A DNA stretch of 64,000 nt. Origin: Photobacterium damselae. Lineage in GTDB: Bacteria; Pseudomonadota; Gammaproteobacteria; Enterobacterales; Vibrionaceae. The translations under genes were made by a program, and so were the position numbers. The notes under the pieces are model-generated. The model ran no database searches. It saw only the letters and a list, made by a program, of their open reading frames with translations, and was not told the origin of the DNA. The stretch lies in NCBI RefSeq assembly GCF_003026815.1, contig NZ_PYOG01000001.1:558001-622000 (forward strand). Direction: 5' to 3'. Shown piece after piece: positions 1-9,387 of this stretch. Position 1 is the first letter of the stretch. Each line of letters opens with the position of its first letter.

Positions 1-934
1 CGCCCAGAGCCATTACCGCAGCCCCGGTTAATGTCGCAGCATCAATAATCAGTGGCGCTTGGGTTTTACTAGCAGCAATAAGACCATCAGCCAGAACCAA
101 GCGACCTTCAGCGTCTGTATTAACAACTTCAACACTCACACCATTTTTATAGTGCAGCACATCACCAAGCTTATAGGCATTGCCCGCAACAAGGTTTTCG
201 GCACAACATAAGATCAGTTGAACACGTTGACGCAGCCCTTGCTCAATGGCATAGCCTAAAGCCGCAGCAACCGTTGCCGCTCCACCCATATCACTTTTCA
301 TTGCCAACATACCAACGCTGGACTTTAAGCTGTAACCGCCAGAGTCAAACGTAATACCCTTACCCACTAAACAAGCAGAAACAGGCGCATTGTCATCACC
401 CGTTGGGTTATAGTCGATGGTTAACATTACAGGAGGTCTTTGGCTGGCTCGACCTACGCTATGAATGCCAACCCAACCTTGGTTCAGTAGTTCATCACCA
501 ACAATCTTCTGACTCGATATTTTATCGCCAGCAATCCCCGTTAAAAATTGCGTGACCTCATCGGCTAATTGCTCTGGGTACATTTCATCAGGTGTTGCAT
601 TGACAACTTTTCGCAACCAATCTGCGCAGTGTCGACGAGCATTAAGCAACTCTAGTTCATCTTCATCAATGCTTGCCCATTGCAAAATACCTGATGCCTT
701 TGGTGAGGTATAACCACAGTAAAAGGCCCATTGGCGCTCGTAACTCCAATTATCGCCTTCTAGTTGAATATTCTGTACACCTTGGGATTGCAATCGTCGT
801 GCCGCCTGTTGAATTCGGCGTAAAGGATAATCTCCCGCATAATGGATAGTTGCAGCATCAGACTGGTAACTGATTAATGCATTCTCACCCCAAAGCTCGG
901 CAGAAGCTTCAGCACATAACAACACTTTTAACAT
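1..934 (-). CDS. Peptidase B-like leucyl aminopeptidase, second copy (partial, 3' end off window)
   Basis: An open frame starts at the ATG at 934 and runs off the window at base 1, giving about 311 codons of an M17-family aminopeptidase. It carries the family's metal and active-site blocks, including [23 protein letters not shown] and [14 protein letters not shown]. It lines up along its whole visible length with the adjacent pepB at 993-2279 (for example GDNWSYERQWAF here against [12 protein letters not shown] there), so it is a diverged tandem paralogue. An intrinsic terminator lies between the two genes, so it probably has its own promoter or depends on read-through. The C-terminus is not visible. 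The family releases N-terminal residues from peptides in the cytoplasm. The substrate difference between the two copies cannot be judged from sequence. Confidence 0.88.
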   Translation of the reverse strand, partial: MLKVLLCAEASAELWGENALISYQSDAATIHYAGDYPLRRIQQAARRLQSQGVQNIQLEGDNWSYERQWAFYCGYTSPKASGILQWASIDEDELELLNARRHCADWLRKVVNATPDEMYPEQLADEVTQFLTGIAGDKISSQKIVGDELLNQGWVGIHSVGRASQRPPVMLTIDYNPTGDDNAPVSACLVGKGITFDSGGYSLKSSVGMLAMKSDMGGAATVAAALGYAIEQGLRQRVQLILCCAENLVAGNAYKLGDVLHYKNGVSVEVVNTDAEGRLVLADGLIAASKTQAPLIIDAATLTGAAVMALG

Positions 935-949
935 GGTTTTTGTTCCAAA

Positions 950-983
950 TAAAAACGCCTCAACTCAATGAGCTAAGGCGTTA
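950..983 (-). terminator. Intrinsic terminator after pepB
   Basis: Read on the minus strand, AACGCCT and AGGCGTT pair around an inner CTCA/TGAG stem, and a T-run follows. It sits between the stop of pepB and the start of the second pepB-like gene, so it should separate their transcription. Confidence 0.75.
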
Positions 984-992
984 AATCAATCA

Positions 993-2279
993 TTATTCTT
1001 GCGTTAAAATATTAGCTAAAGTACGCACACCAACGCCTGTTGCTCCTGCGCCCCACATATCATTAGCACCTTTGCGGTAAGTGGCACTAGCATCAATATG
1101 CATCCAGCCTTGGTGATAATCTTCAACAAAGTAAGATAAAAATGCCGCAGCTGTACTTGCACCTGGCATAAAGTCACCCGATGAGATATTGGCTAGATCA
1201 GCAAAGTTAGATGGCAACATACCACGGTGGATTTCTGCAAGAGGTAGAGGCCACATACCTTCACCTTCGGCTTGTGCTGCTGATAATGCTTTTTGTGCCA
1301 GCGAATTATCGAAGGTCAGTAGCGAGTGGTAGTCATTACCTACGGCCATTTTTGCCGCTCCCGTTAAGGTCGCACAGTCGATGATCAATTCTGGATTTTG
1401 AGAGCTCGCGTAAATCAGACCATCGGCAAGAACCAAACGACCTTCTGCATCGGTATTTAAAATCTCAACTGTCTTACCATTTTTATAGGTGATCACATCG
1501 CCCAATTTTGCAGCACGACCTGAGATCATGTTTTCCGCGCAGCACAGTACCAATTTGATTCGTTTATTCAAACCACGAGCAATAGCCATTGCTAAGCCAC
1601 CTGTTACCAGCGCAGCACCCCCCATATCCGCTTTCATTGCAGCCATGCCTGCTGATGGTTTAATGCTATAACCACCAGAATCAAATGTGATGCCTTTACC
1701 CACTAAACAAGCAAAAACAGGTGCATCAGGGTTTCCGGTTGGGTTGTAGTCTAGGCGTAACATCGCAGGACGGTGATCCGAACCACGACCAACGGTATAG
1801 GTACCATTCCAACCTTCATCGCGTAGATCGTTACCTTTAATAATCTTGTAGGTAACATGCTCAGGCGCTAACGATTTAATAAACTCAGCAGCGCGAGCAG
1901 TAAGTTGTGACGGACGAACCTCATCAGCAGGTTGATTGATGATCCCTCTAACCCAGTTAGTTGTCTGTAATCGTGCAGCCAGTTCTGTTTCTTCGGCTTC
2001 AGATAGCGTAGGCCATGTTGCTGTTTTAACGGTTTTTGAACTACGCTGACCCAGTAAAAATGCCCAAATACGCTCAAGTTCCCAGCCATCACCTGCCAGC
2101 TCAAGTTGCTTCATACCTTGGCTATCTAACTTACGTGCGGCACGCTGAATCGTGAGTAATGGATCGGAGCCCGTTAGATGAATAACAGCACCATTAGCAT
2201 CAAAGCTCACTAAGGCATTGTTGCCCCACTTATCATCAGCAGGTTGTTGAGAGAGAAAAACAAGCATATTGGTAGACAT
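993..2279 (-). CDS. pepB: Peptidase B (M17 aminopeptidase)
   Basis: A cytosolic metallo-aminopeptidase of the leucyl aminopeptidase family, 428 residues, close to the usual peptidase B length. The start at 2279 is chosen because AAGGAG lies 6 bases upstream and the protein then begins [16 protein letters not shown], like E. coli PepB. An upstream in-frame ATG would add 25 residues that do not fit the family. The C-terminal half holds [23 protein letters not shown] and [14 protein letters not shown], the metal-binding and catalytic blocks. It lies downstream of iscX, the same place as pepB in E. coli, with a gap of about 290 bases in which no terminator stands out. It is therefore either the tail of the isc operon or separately promoted. 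Confidence 0.95.
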   Translation of the reverse strand: MSTNMLVFLSQQPADDKWGNNALVSFDANGAVIHLTGSDPLLTIQRAARKLDSQGMKQLELAGDGWELERIWAFLLGQRSSKTVKTATWPTLSEAEETELAARLQTTNWVRGIINQPADEVRPSQLTARAAEFIKSLAPEHVTYKIIKGNDLRDEGWNGTYTVGRGSDHRPAMLRLDYNPTGNPDAPVFACLVGKGITFDSGGYSIKPSAGMAAMKADMGGAALVTGGLAMAIARGLNKRIKLVLCCAENMISGRAAKLGDVITYKNGKTVEILNTDAEGRLVLADGLIYASSQNPELIIDCATLTGAAKMAVGNDYHSLLTFDNSLAQKALSAAQAEGEGMWPLPLAEIHRGMLPSNFADLANISSGDFMPGASTAAAFLSYFVEDYHQGWMHIDASATYRKGANDMWGAGATGVGVRTLANILTQE

Positions 2280-2566
2280 GTACCACTCCTTGAGTAAAGA
2301 CATCGTATGCACGAAAGAATACAAAATACAGATAGGTGCATAAACGTTCAGCAAAAGATAACATCACAAGACTGTTATCGTATTGTTTAATGTTATGGGG
2401 GTTTAACGGCAAAAATACAACAAAAAAAGCCTAAATAGAGGTGAAAAAAGAATAGTTTGAGGGGAAAGTCATCAGTTAATAGCAAGCATTATCCCAAAAG
2501 CGGCCACTCTATTGCACTTAATAAATGATGAGCTCACCCATAGAAGGCCAGCTCACCACAGAAAAA

Positions 2567-2767
2567 TTAATCAGCTTCATCTATCCAGCACATTTGAACA
2601 GCTTCTAGTACTCTTTCGCTACAATGGCTAGGCTCATCTTCAAAGCCATCTAACTCCATAATCCACTCACGTAGTTGGGTAAATCGTACTGTCATTGGAT
2701 CAACATCAGGATGTAAATCACATAGTTCAATAGCTAAATCACGCGAATCCGTCCACTTCAAGCTCAT
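2567..2767 (-). CDS. iscX: Fe-S cluster assembly protein IscX
   Basis: A small acidic protein of 66 residues (MSLKWTDSRDLAIELCDLHP and onward), matching IscX/YfhJ in length and in its acidic composition. IscX binds IscS and iron and modulates cysteine desulfurase activity in the ISC pathway. The start is supported by AGGAG 8 bases upstream. It follows fdx after 56 bases that contain a terminator-like hairpin, so its expression may be lower than that of fdx. Confidence 0.95.
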   Translation of the reverse strand: MSLKWTDSRDLAIELCDLHPDVDPMTVRFTQLREWIMELDGFEDEPSHCSERVLEAVQMCWIDEAD

Positions 2768-2790
2768 ATCTTTTTCTCCTACTTAGATAC

Positions 2791-2820
2791 AAAAAGACCG
2801 TCACAATGGACGGCCTCTTT
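2791..2820 (-). terminator. Terminator-like hairpin between fdx and iscX
   Basis: On the minus strand GGCCGTC pairs with GACGGTC (one G-U) around a 6-base loop and is followed by TTTTTG. It lies inside the isc operon, so it may attenuate transcription into iscX rather than end the operon. Confidence 0.65.
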
Positions 2821-2823
2821 TAG

Positions 2824-3162
2824 TTAGTGATTCTCTTTAGCAAGGTTCACTGTATAGCGTGGAATTTCTACCACCAAATCTTCATCAGCAACCAAAGCTT
2901 GGCAACCTAGACGAGATTCTGGCTCAAGACCCCATGCTTTATCTAACATGTCATCTTCTAGCTCGTCGCTCTCTTCTAAAGAGTCAAAACCTTCACGAAT
3001 AATTACATGACAGGTTGTACACGCACACGACTTCTCACAAGCATGCTCAATTTCAATACCATTACGCAGTGCTACATCCAGTACCGATTCACCAGCTTTG
3101 GCTTCTAACACTGCACCTTCAGGACATAGATCTTCATTTGGCAGTACAACAATCTTAGGCAT
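2824..3162 (-). CDS. fdx: ISC-type 2Fe-2S ferredoxin
   Basis: An adrenodoxin-type [2Fe-2S] ferredoxin of 112 residues that supplies electrons for cluster assembly on IscU. The cluster ligands are visible in ACEKSCACTTC and in a later Cys at LGCQAL, the C-X5-C-X2-C...C pattern of the family. The hscA stop is only 2 bases upstream, and the ribosome binding site GAGG lies within the last hscA codons, so translation is probably coupled to hscA. Confidence 0.97.
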   Translation of the reverse strand: MPKIVVLPNEDLCPEGAVLEAKAGESVLDVALRNGIEIEHACEKSCACTTCHVIIREGFDSLEESDELEDDMLDKAWGLEPESRLGCQALVADEDLVVEIPRYTVNLAKENH

Positions 3163-3164
3163 GC

Positions 3165-5018
3165 TTAAACCTCATCAATTGACTGGCCAGCAAGCGCACG
3201 GCGAATAGATTGATCCATACGTCGAGCAGCAAAGTCTTGGCTAGCTTTATCTGTTTTCTTAATACCGGCTTCAATTGCGCGGGCATCTTCACCCTGACGT
3301 AACTGAACCAATTCCATCATTACCGCTTCTAGGGCGTCACGCTCTTCTTTACTCAGTAACGTTTCACCATCAGCCGCTAGAGCAGCAATCAAACCTTCTA
3401 GCACGCGATCAGCTTCAACTCGTTGTTCAGCCAATGCACGAGCATCTTTGTCATCTTGTGCGTAAGTCATTGAGTCGCTGATCATGGTTGCGATCTCATC
3501 ATCAGTTAGACCGTAAGATGGCTTAACCTGAATCGTAGACTGTACGCCGCTGCTTTTCTCCATTGCTGTTACAGACAACAGACCATCAGCATCGACTTGA
3601 TAAGTAACTCGAATATGCGCCGCACCTGCTGCCATTGCAGGGATTCCACGTAGCGTAAAGCGAGCAAGAGAACGACAATCAGATACCATTTCACGCTCAC
3701 CTTGTACTACGTGAACGGACATCGCGGTTTGACCATCTTTAAACGTCGTAAATTCTTGCGCGCGAGCAACAGGGATTGTGGTATTACGCGGAATGATTTT
3801 CTCAACCAAGCCACCCATGGTTTCAATACCAAGAGAAAGCGGAATCACATCCAGTAATAGCATTTCAGAATCAGGCTTATTGCCCGCTAAAATATCAGCT
3901 TGGATCGCAGCACCTATGGCGACCACTTTATCAGGGTCAATCGAGGTTAGTGGCGTTTTACCAAAGTAGTCACCCACCATTTCGCGCACAATCGGTACAC
4001 GAGTTGAACCGCCAACCATCACGGTTTCGAGCACATCTTCAGAGCTAATATCAGCATCTTTTAGTGCGCGACGGCAAGACATTAGCGTCTTCTTAACCAG
4101 CGGGCGAGCAAGCTCGTCAAATTGCTCACGAGTTAACTGACCTTGCCAACCTAAGAAAGTCACATCGGTTGAATCAGAATCAGTAAGCGCTTCTTTTGCC
4201 GCTTGGGAAATATCTTGTAGAGCGCGGCGCTCTGATGCAGTAAGAGCTTGCTCAATACCAGCTTGCGACAAAATCCACTCGGCAATCAGATGATCAAAGT
4301 CATCACCACCAAGCGCAGAATCACCGCCAGTTGCTAATACTTCAAACACACCTTTTGATAAACGCAAAATAGAAATATCAAAGGTACCACCGCCCAAATC
4401 GTAAACCGCGATAACCCCTTCTTGGCCTGAATCTAGACCATAAGCAATAGCTGCCGCTGTAGGTTCATTAAGCAGTCGTAATACATTAAGGTTTGCTAAC
4501 TTAGCTGCGTCTTTGGTACCTGCTCGCTGAGCATCATCAAAATATGCCGGAACAGTAATCACCACACCTTCAAGATCGCCACCTAAAGTTTTGGTTGCAC
4601 GATCAGCCAAGGATTTTAAAATTTCGGCAGAAACTTGGATTGGGTTGATTTTACCTACACATGTTTTCAGTAAAGGCAAACCATTTTCAGAGGCTTCAAA
4701 CTCATAAGGAAGTTGAGGATAACGCTGCTCAATATCAGCAAGAGAGCGCCCCATCAGACGTTTTACTGAGACAATAGTATTCGTTGGATCTTGTTGGGCT
4801 ATTGCACGAGCTTCATGGCCAACGAGAGTATCTTCTAAGCCAAAATGTACAACTGAAGGCAAAATAGTGCGGCCTTGCTCATCACTAAGCGCTTCTGGTA
4901 CACCACTGCGAACAGCAGCAACAAGAGAGTTTGTGGTACCCAAATCAATACCCACCGCCAATTTATGTTGATGGGGTGCAGCACTTAAACCGGGTTCAGC
5001 AATCTGTAACAGTGCCAT
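3165..5018 (-). CDS. hscA: Fe-S assembly Hsp70 chaperone HscA
   Basis: A specialised Hsp70 of 617 residues which, with HscB, binds the LPPVK motif of IscU and drives release of its cluster. The nucleotide-binding domain shows [10 protein letters not shown] near the N-terminus and [13 protein letters not shown] near residue 205. The substrate-binding domain follows from about residue 390. The start at 5018 is preferred over an in-frame ATG at 5024 because AGGA is 6 bases from the former and touches the latter. It is separated from hscB by an unusually structured 134-base gap. Confidence 0.96.
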   Translation of the reverse strand: MALLQIAEPGLSAAPHQHKLAVGIDLGTTNSLVAAVRSGVPEALSDEQGRTILPSVVHFGLEDTLVGHEARAIAQQDPTNTIVSVKRLMGRSLADIEQRYPQLPYEFEASENGLPLLKTCVGKINPIQVSAEILKSLADRATKTLGGDLEGVVITVPAYFDDAQRAGTKDAAKLANLNVLRLLNEPTAAAIAYGLDSGQEGVIAVYDLGGGTFDISILRLSKGVFEVLATGGDSALGGDDFDHLIAEWILSQAGIEQALTASERRALQDISQAAKEALTDSDSTDVTFLGWQGQLTREQFDELARPLVKKTLMSCRRALKDADISSEDVLETVMVGGSTRVPIVREMVGDYFGKTPLTSIDPDKVVAIGAAIQADILAGNKPDSEMLLLDVIPLSLGIETMGGLVEKIIPRNTTIPVARAQEFTTFKDGQTAMSVHVVQGEREMVSDCRSLARFTLRGIPAMAAGAAHIRVTYQVDADGLLSVTAMEKSSGVQSTIQVKPSYGLTDDEIATMISDSMTYAQDDKDARALAEQRVEADRVLEGLIAALAADGETLLSKEERDALEAVMMELVQLRQGEDARAIEAGIKKTDKASQDFAARRMDQSIRRALAGQSIDEV

Positions 5019-5041
5019 TATCATTCCTATAGGTTATATAG

Positions 5042-5085
5042 CCAATGACAATAACGCTCCGTATCTAGATCGCGATTGTCATTGG
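5042..5085. repeat. Perfect 11-bp palindrome in hscB-hscA gap
   Basis: CCAATGACAAT at 5042-5052 is repeated inverted as ATTGTCATTGG at 5075-5085, with 22 bases between and partial extension into the flanking GGTTATA/TATAACC. A second pair, AAGTCTA (5094-5100) and TAGACTT (5126-5132), follows. In mRNA this would be two stem-loops between co-transcribed genes. Confidence 0.7.
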
Positions 5086-5152
5086 GTTATACCAAGTCTA
5101 TCTCTCAATCATCAAACAATATCAGTAGACTTAGTATTATTTATACTTAGCG

Positions 5153-5668
5153 TTAACCAAATAGTTTATCTTCTAACTGCTCAACTTCATCACGAAGCTT
5201 AGCTATAAACTTCAATTTACGTACACAATCTGCCGCAAGTGGCCATTGTTCTTGATTTAACAGTTGCTCTAACTGTTGTAGATAAGATCGGTACATAGAT
5301 GATACTTGCTGGTCAAAATCAGCAAGAGCAGATTCTGGTTCTTCTTGTTCAGCAATAGCTTCTAACGCTTCGCGAAGCTCCATTTGCTGCATCAAGAAGT
5401 CCATATCTTGTAGCGTTTTTTGTTCGCCACGAATGTCTTCATCACGTTCAGAAAGCATATATTCTGCACGAGAAATCGGATTTTTTAGCGTCTGGAAGGC
5501 ATCATTAATTTGTGCTGCTTTCTGCATCGCCATCATACGATCGCGCTCAGAAGCCATAGCAAAATTATCAGGGTGGAAATGACGCTGTAATTCTCTAAAT
5601 TGCGTTGATAACTCTTGGTTATCTAAAGCAAATAGGAAAGGAAGTCCAAATAGTTCGAAATGATTCAT
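5153..5668 (-). CDS. hscB: Fe-S assembly co-chaperone HscB (Hsc20)
   Basis: A J-domain co-chaperone of 171 residues. The J domain occupies roughly residues 1-75 with the essential HPD motif in RHFHPDNFAM. The C-terminal three-helix domain that holds IscU follows. It stimulates the HscA ATPase and delivers IscU. It lies between iscA and hscA in the standard order. No strong ribosome binding site is seen upstream of the ATG at 5668, only a weak GATGCGAT, but the start matches the family's MNHFELFGLP. Confidence 0.95.
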   Translation of the reverse strand: MNHFELFGLPFLFALDNQELSTQFRELQRHFHPDNFAMASERDRMMAMQKAAQINDAFQTLKNPISRAEYMLSERDEDIRGEQKTLQDMDFLMQQMELREALEAIAEQEEPESALADFDQQVSSMYRSYLQQLEQLLNQEQWPLAADCVRKLKFIAKLRDEVEQLEDKLFG

Positions 5669-5689
5669 ATCGCATCAGATATCTTTAAA

Positions 5690-5724
5690 AACTAAACCTG
5701 ACAACCAAGATAGCAGTCAGGTTT
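5690..5724 (-). terminator. Terminator-like hairpin between iscA and hscB
   Basis: AAACCTGAC (5694-5702) and GTCAGGTTT (5716-5724) form a perfect 9-bp stem. On the minus strand AGTTTTT follows. It is placed to attenuate transcription between iscRSUA and hscBA-fdx, or to protect the 3' end of a processed upstream mRNA. Confidence 0.6.
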
Positions 5725-5743
5725 AATTAAACTACATAGACGA

Positions 5744-6067
5744 TTAGACGTTGAAGCTTTCACCACAACCACATTCGCTTGATACGTTCGGGTTGTTGAA
5801 CTTAAAGCCTTCATTTAGCCCTTCTTTGGCAAAATCAAGCTCAGTGCCGTCAAGATAAAGCATGCTCTTAGCATCTACGATAATCTTCACGCCTTTCTCT
5901 TCAAACATCTCATCACCTTCTTCAAGTTCATCAACGAACTCAAGGACGTAAGCCATTCCCGAACATCCTGAAGTGCGCACGCCTAAACGAAGGCCAATGC
6001 CCTTGCCGCGATTTGCCAGGAATGTAGAAACGCGACTTGCTGCCGCTTCAGTGATAGTAATGGCCAT
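5744..6067 (-). CDS. iscA: Iron-sulfur carrier protein IscA
   Basis: An A-type Fe-S carrier of 107 residues that receives clusters from IscU and passes them to target enzymes, particularly [4Fe-4S] proteins. The three ligand cysteines are visible in TSGCSGMAY and in CGCGESF near the C-terminus. GAGGGG is placed before the ATG at 6067. It lies 17 bases downstream of iscU, so co-transcription is expected. Confidence 0.97.
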   Translation of the reverse strand: MAITITEAAASRVSTFLANRGKGIGLRLGVRTSGCSGMAYVLEFVDELEEGDEMFEEKGVKIIVDAKSMLYLDGTELDFAKEGLNEGFKFNNPNVSSECGCGESFNV

Positions 6068-6084
6068 ACAACCCCTCTCAGGTA

Positions 6085-6471
6085 TTAATCTTGTTCGTGT
6101 TTCTTCTTGTAGTCGCTGATTGCTGCTTTGATTGCATCTTCAGCTAGGATAGAACAGTGAACTTTCACTGGTGGTAATTCTAGCTCTTCTGCAATAGCTG
6201 CGTTTTTAATAGATGCTGCTTCGTCAAGCGTTTTACCTTTAACCCACTCAGTGATTAGAGAGCTTGATGCAATGGCAGAACCGCAACCATACGTTTTAAA
6301 TTTTGCGTCTTCGATAATGCCGCCATCAGATACACGGATCTGAAGTTGCATTACGTCACCACATGCTGGAGCGCCAACCATGCCACTACCAACGTTCTTG
6401 TCGCCTTTATCAAATGAGCCCACGTTACGCGGATTCTCATAATGATCGATTACTTTTTCACTATATGCCAT
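6085..6471 (-). CDS. iscU: Fe-S cluster scaffold protein IscU
   Basis: The scaffold on which IscS-derived sulfur and iron are assembled, 128 residues. Ligands are visible: the Cys and Asp in [11 protein letters not shown], the Cys in [14 protein letters not shown], and the Cys in the HCSILAE segment. The HscA recognition motif LPPVK precedes the last Cys. Length and motif spacing match IscU exactly. GAGGA lies upstream of the ATG, and iscS is 37 bases upstream. Confidence 0.98.
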   Translation of the reverse strand: MAYSEKVIDHYENPRNVGSFDKGDKNVGSGMVGAPACGDVMQLQIRVSDGGIIEDAKFKTYGCGSAIASSSLITEWVKGKTLDEAASIKNAAIAEELELPPVKVHCSILAEDAIKAAISDYKKKHEQD

Positions 6472-6508
6472 GATGAATTTCCTCGAAATATTTAATAACC
6501 GCTAAAGA

Positions 6509-7723
6509 TTAGTGGTGAGCCCACTCAACTGTGTTTAGGTCGATACCTTCTTTAAACATATCCCATAGTGGAGACATGCTGCGAAGTTTCTCTACTGCAC
6601 CTTTAATTTGTGCAGCGGCATAGTCTACTTCTTCTTCTGTTGTGAAGCGACCAAAAGAGAAACGAATTGAGCTATGTGCTAGCTCATCGTTCAAACCTAA
6701 AGCACGTAGTACATAAGATGGCTCAAGACTTGCTGATGTACATGCAGAACCTGAAGATACCGCAAGATCTTTTAGGGCCATCAGAAGCGATTCACCTTCA
6801 ACATATGCAAAGCTAATGTTTAGGTTATTTGGTAGACGATGTTCTAAATCACCATTAATGGTCATTGCTTCAATATCGCCCAACGCTTCTAGGAAACGGT
6901 TACGTAGTGTTACTGCGTGTTGGTAATCTTGTTCCATCTGCTGCTTAGCAATATGAGCAGCTTCACCCATACCCACGATTTGGTGAGTTGGTAGAGTACC
7001 TGAACGGAAACCTCGCTCATGACCACCGCCGTGCATTTGTGCTTCTAGACGAATACGAGGCTTACGGCGAACATACAGCGCACCAATACCTTTAGGGCCA
7101 TACATTTTATGTGCAGAAAGAGAGATAAGATCTACTTTGGTTTTCTGAACATCGATTGGTAACTTGCCCGCTGATTGTGCAGCATCTACGTGGAAAATGG
7201 TTTTATTTTCACGACACATTTCACCGATTGCATCAATATCTTGAATAACACCGATTTCATTGTTGACGTGCATAATAGAAACTAAAACTGTGTCTTCACG
7301 CATAGCATCACGAAGCTTAGCCATATCAATAAGACCATTAGCTTCTGGCGCAAGGTAAGTCACTTCATAACCTTCACGCTCTAGTTGACGACATGGGTCA
7401 AGAACCGCTTTGTGTTCTGTCTTACAAGTAATAACGTGCTTGCCTTTCTTATTATAGAAGTGAGCAGCACCTTTAATTGCAAGGTTGTCTGATTCAGTAG
7501 CACCAGATGTAAATACGATCTCACGAGGATCAGCGTTAAGAAGCTCGGCGATTTGCTCACGCGCATTATCTACCGCTTCTTCTGCCTGCCAACCATAACG
7601 GTGCGAACGTGACGCTGGGTTACCAAAAGTGCCGTCCATAGTCAGGCACTGCATCATTTTTTCTGCAACGCGAGGATCTACAGGGCAAGTAGCTGAATAA
7701 TCAAAATAAATTGGCAGTTTCAT
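6509..7723 (-). CDS. iscS: Cysteine desulfurase IscS
   Basis: A PLP-dependent cysteine desulfurase of 404 residues that supplies sulfur to IscU and to tRNA thiolation. The start at 7723 gives [19 protein letters not shown], the family N-terminus, with GGAG upstream. The open frame extends 17 codons further, but these are not family-like. The PLP lysine lies in [12 protein letters not shown] (about residue 206) and the catalytic loop Cys in [14 protein letters not shown] (about residue 328). iscR is 31 bases upstream. Confidence 0.98.
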   Translation of the reverse strand: MKLPIYFDYSATCPVDPRVAEKMMQCLTMDGTFGNPASRSHRYGWQAEEAVDNAREQIAELLNADPREIVFTSGATESDNLAIKGAAHFYNKKGKHVITCKTEHKAVLDPCRQLEREGYEVTYLAPEANGLIDMAKLRDAMREDTVLVSIMHVNNEIGVIQDIDAIGEMCRENKTIFHVDAAQSAGKLPIDVQKTKVDLISLSAHKMYGPKGIGALYVRRKPRIRLEAQMHGGGHERGFRSGTLPTHQIVGMGEAAHIAKQQMEQDYQHAVTLRNRFLEALGDIEAMTINGDLEHRLPNNLNISFAYVEGESLLMALKDLAVSSGSACTSASLEPSYVLRALGLNDELAHSSIRFSFGRFTTEEEVDYAAAQIKGAVEKLRSMSPLWDMFKEGIDLNTVEWAHH

Positions 7724-7754
7724 CTTCTTCTCCGAAAACACGAACGTCTCGTCT

Positions 7755-8276
7755 CTAGGAGCGGACATCGACACCTATTGTTGTGGCGCTGTCGTGCGTT
7801 TTTTTATGTCCAAACGATGTTTTCTGGCCTAGAGCAATAAGCTCTTGATCTTGACGATCTGAAATGGCTTGCACATCATTGTCTTCCATCAACTCACCTA
7901 AGGTGATGTTGTTTAAAAAGCCGCTAATACGGGAACTGAGATCACGCCAAAGCGTATGAGTTAAGCAACGCGCTCCACCCTGACAGTCACCCTTTCCTTG
8001 ACACTTAGTTGCGTCAACAGATTCATCAACAGCCGCGATAACCATGCCTACTGCGATCTTATTAGCGTCATCCCCTAAGCGATAACCGCCACCAGGACCA
8101 CGAACACTTGCAACAAGACCGGCTTTACGTAAGCGAGAAAATAATTGTTCAAGGTAAGATAGTGAGATACCTTGGCGCTCAGAAATATCAGCTAAAGGTA
8201 CCGGCCCATCTTGTGAATGTAACGCTACATCCAACATAGCCGTTACAGCATATCTTCCTTTAGAAGTCAGTCTCAT
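7755..8276 (-). CDS. iscR: Fe-S cluster-sensing repressor IscR
   Basis: An Rrf2-family regulator of 173 residues that binds a [2Fe-2S] cluster and represses the isc operon when clusters are plentiful. The winged helix-turn-helix occupies about residues 1-65 ([19 protein letters not shown]). The three cluster cysteines are seen in [14 protein letters not shown] near residues 92-104. The ATG at 8276 begins the family-conserved [11 protein letters not shown], so the 20-codon upstream extension is rejected. Two IscR-type sites cover the promoter just upstream, so autoregulation is expected. The C-terminal tail is a little longer than in E. coli (162 residues). Confidence 0.97.
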   Translation of the reverse strand: MRLTSKGRYAVTAMLDVALHSQDGPVPLADISERQGISLSYLEQLFSRLRKAGLVASVRGPGGGYRLGDDANKIAVGMVIAAVDESVDATKCQGKGDCQGGARCLTHTLWRDLSSRISGFLNNITLGELMEDNDVQAISDRQDQELIALGQKTSFGHKKTHDSATTIGVDVRS

Positions 8277-8307
8277 AACACTACTACCCTTGTGTGAATA
8301 TAAGGCG

Positions 8308-8336
8308 AGTGTCGCATGCCTGACTAAATCGGTCAA
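8308..8336 (-). promoter_or_regulatory. Candidate isc operon promoter
   Basis: On the minus strand TTGACC (8331-8336) is followed after 17 bases by GACACT (8308-8313), and the iscR ATG lies about 32 bases further. The -35 element lies inside one of the IscR-like sites, which would explain repression. The -10 is a weak match. Confidence 0.45.
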
Positions 8337-8365
8337 GTAAATAGTTGAGTAATTTAGTCAGACTT
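8316..8365. promoter_or_regulatory. Two abutting type 1 IscR-binding sites
   Basis: Two 25-base segments, 8316-8340 and 8341-8365, each fit the palindromic type 1 IscR pattern (core YGACTRWWWYAGTCR). Their cores are TGACTAAATCGGTCA and TGAGTAATTTAGTCA. They lie head to tail directly upstream of iscR. E. coli also has two such sites in this promoter. Confidence 0.75.
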
Positions 8366-8386
8366 TTAACCATGAACAAAAAATGG

Positions 8387-9118
8387 TTATTTTTCACTCT
8401 TTGGCAGAGACTTTTCAACCGATGACAGCACACCACGTAGAATATTAAGCTCTTGTAATTCTGGTCGAGCACGCGTAAACAAACGACGTAATTTCGCCAT
8501 CACCATTGCAGGTTGCTTAACATTTATAAACTGGGTCTTCACCAAAATCTTTTCAAGGTGTTGATAGAATAATTCCAGCTCTTTTGCGCGTGGGTACTCT
8601 TCTACCTTCGCATCGCCTTGATACTTAATCGCATCTAAATGTGCCATACGAATTTCATAACTGATGGTTTGTACCGCCATCGCTAGATTAAGCGAGCTAT
8701 ATTCTGGGTTGGCAGGAATATAAACATGACAGTGGCACTTCTGTAATTCATCATTAGTTAGGCCAGTACGCTCACGACCAAACAAGATTGCCACTGGATG
8801 AGATGCCGACTCATTAACGGTTTTGATCCCAGATTCCCGGGGATCCAATTGTGGCCATTCTAGTGTACGAGAACGGGCACTGGAGCCAATCACAAGACCA
8901 CAATCACCAATTGTTTCATCGAGTGTCTTAACTATTGTTGCATTTTCTACGATATCTGATGCGCCAGCGGCTAAAGCCATCGCTTGTTCATCAATTTCAC
9001 AAGCAGGATCAACCAAGACTAAATTGGTTAAGCCCATTACTTTCATAGCGCGAGCAGCAGAACCTATATTTCCTGAATGGGAGGTTCCGATCAGGACAAT
9101 ACGAATATTTTCTAACAT
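8387..9118 (-). CDS. trmJ: tRNA (cytidine/uridine-2'-O-)-methyltransferase TrmJ
   Basis: A SPOUT-family methyltransferase of 243 residues that 2'-O-methylates position 32 of several tRNAs using S-adenosylmethionine. The knotted SAM-binding region is seen in [18 protein letters not shown] and in [17 protein letters not shown], with the family N-terminus [20 protein letters not shown]. Its position between suhB (divergent) and iscR matches the E. coli order. It reads toward iscR and ends 111 bases before the iscR start, just outside the IscR sites. Confidence 0.95.
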   Translation of the reverse strand: MLENIRIVLIGTSHSGNIGSAARAMKVMGLTNLVLVDPACEIDEQAMALAAGASDIVENATIVKTLDETIGDCGLVIGSSARSRTLEWPQLDPRESGIKTVNESASHPVAILFGRERTGLTNDELQKCHCHVYIPANPEYSSLNLAMAVQTISYEIRMAHLDAIKYQGDAKVEEYPRAKELELFYQHLEKILVKTQFINVKQPAMVMAKLRRLFTRARPELQELNILRGVLSSVEKSLPKSEK

Positions 9119-9255
9119 GACGAAGCAATTTTCCGACTATTTTTCAAACCCGACAATTCTACCACAGCCTAAGCAAAAAAGGAGAAAACATATCTTTTAT
9201 ATGTCTAATAGTCACAACCTATTGATTGCTAGTTTATTTATCAAAATAGCAATAT

Positions 9256-9273
9256 GAAATCATTCTCATTATC
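9256..9273. promoter_or_regulatory. Fur-box-like sequence between trmJ and suhB
   Basis: GAAATCATTCTCATTATC, read on the minus strand, is three hexamers GATAAT-GAGAAT-GATTTC resembling the Fur GATAAT array. It lies 138 bases from the trmJ start and 115 bases from the suhB start, so the target is uncertain. Confidence 0.5.
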
Positions 9274-9387
9274 TTTTTCTACGGCTATTTTTTTAACAAG
9301 ATTAAAAAATCACCACTTCCCTTTTTTGTGATCTCTGATATACTCGCCGCCGCTTTTTAGTTCTTTAACATCTGTTGGGAAGATCCT

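Noticed and set aside
2280..2354. N-terminal extension of PepB by 25 residues
   Set aside because: A strong ribosome binding site and the family N-terminus both point to the start at 2279.
8823..9257. Plus-strand 144-codon frame opposite trmJ
   Set aside because: It lies antisense to a clear TrmJ gene and has no recognisable protein features.
9119..9387. RyhB-like small RNA next to the Fur-like box
   Set aside because: No RyhB core sequence and no terminator at a suitable distance were seen. The Fur-like box is kept as a separate observation only.
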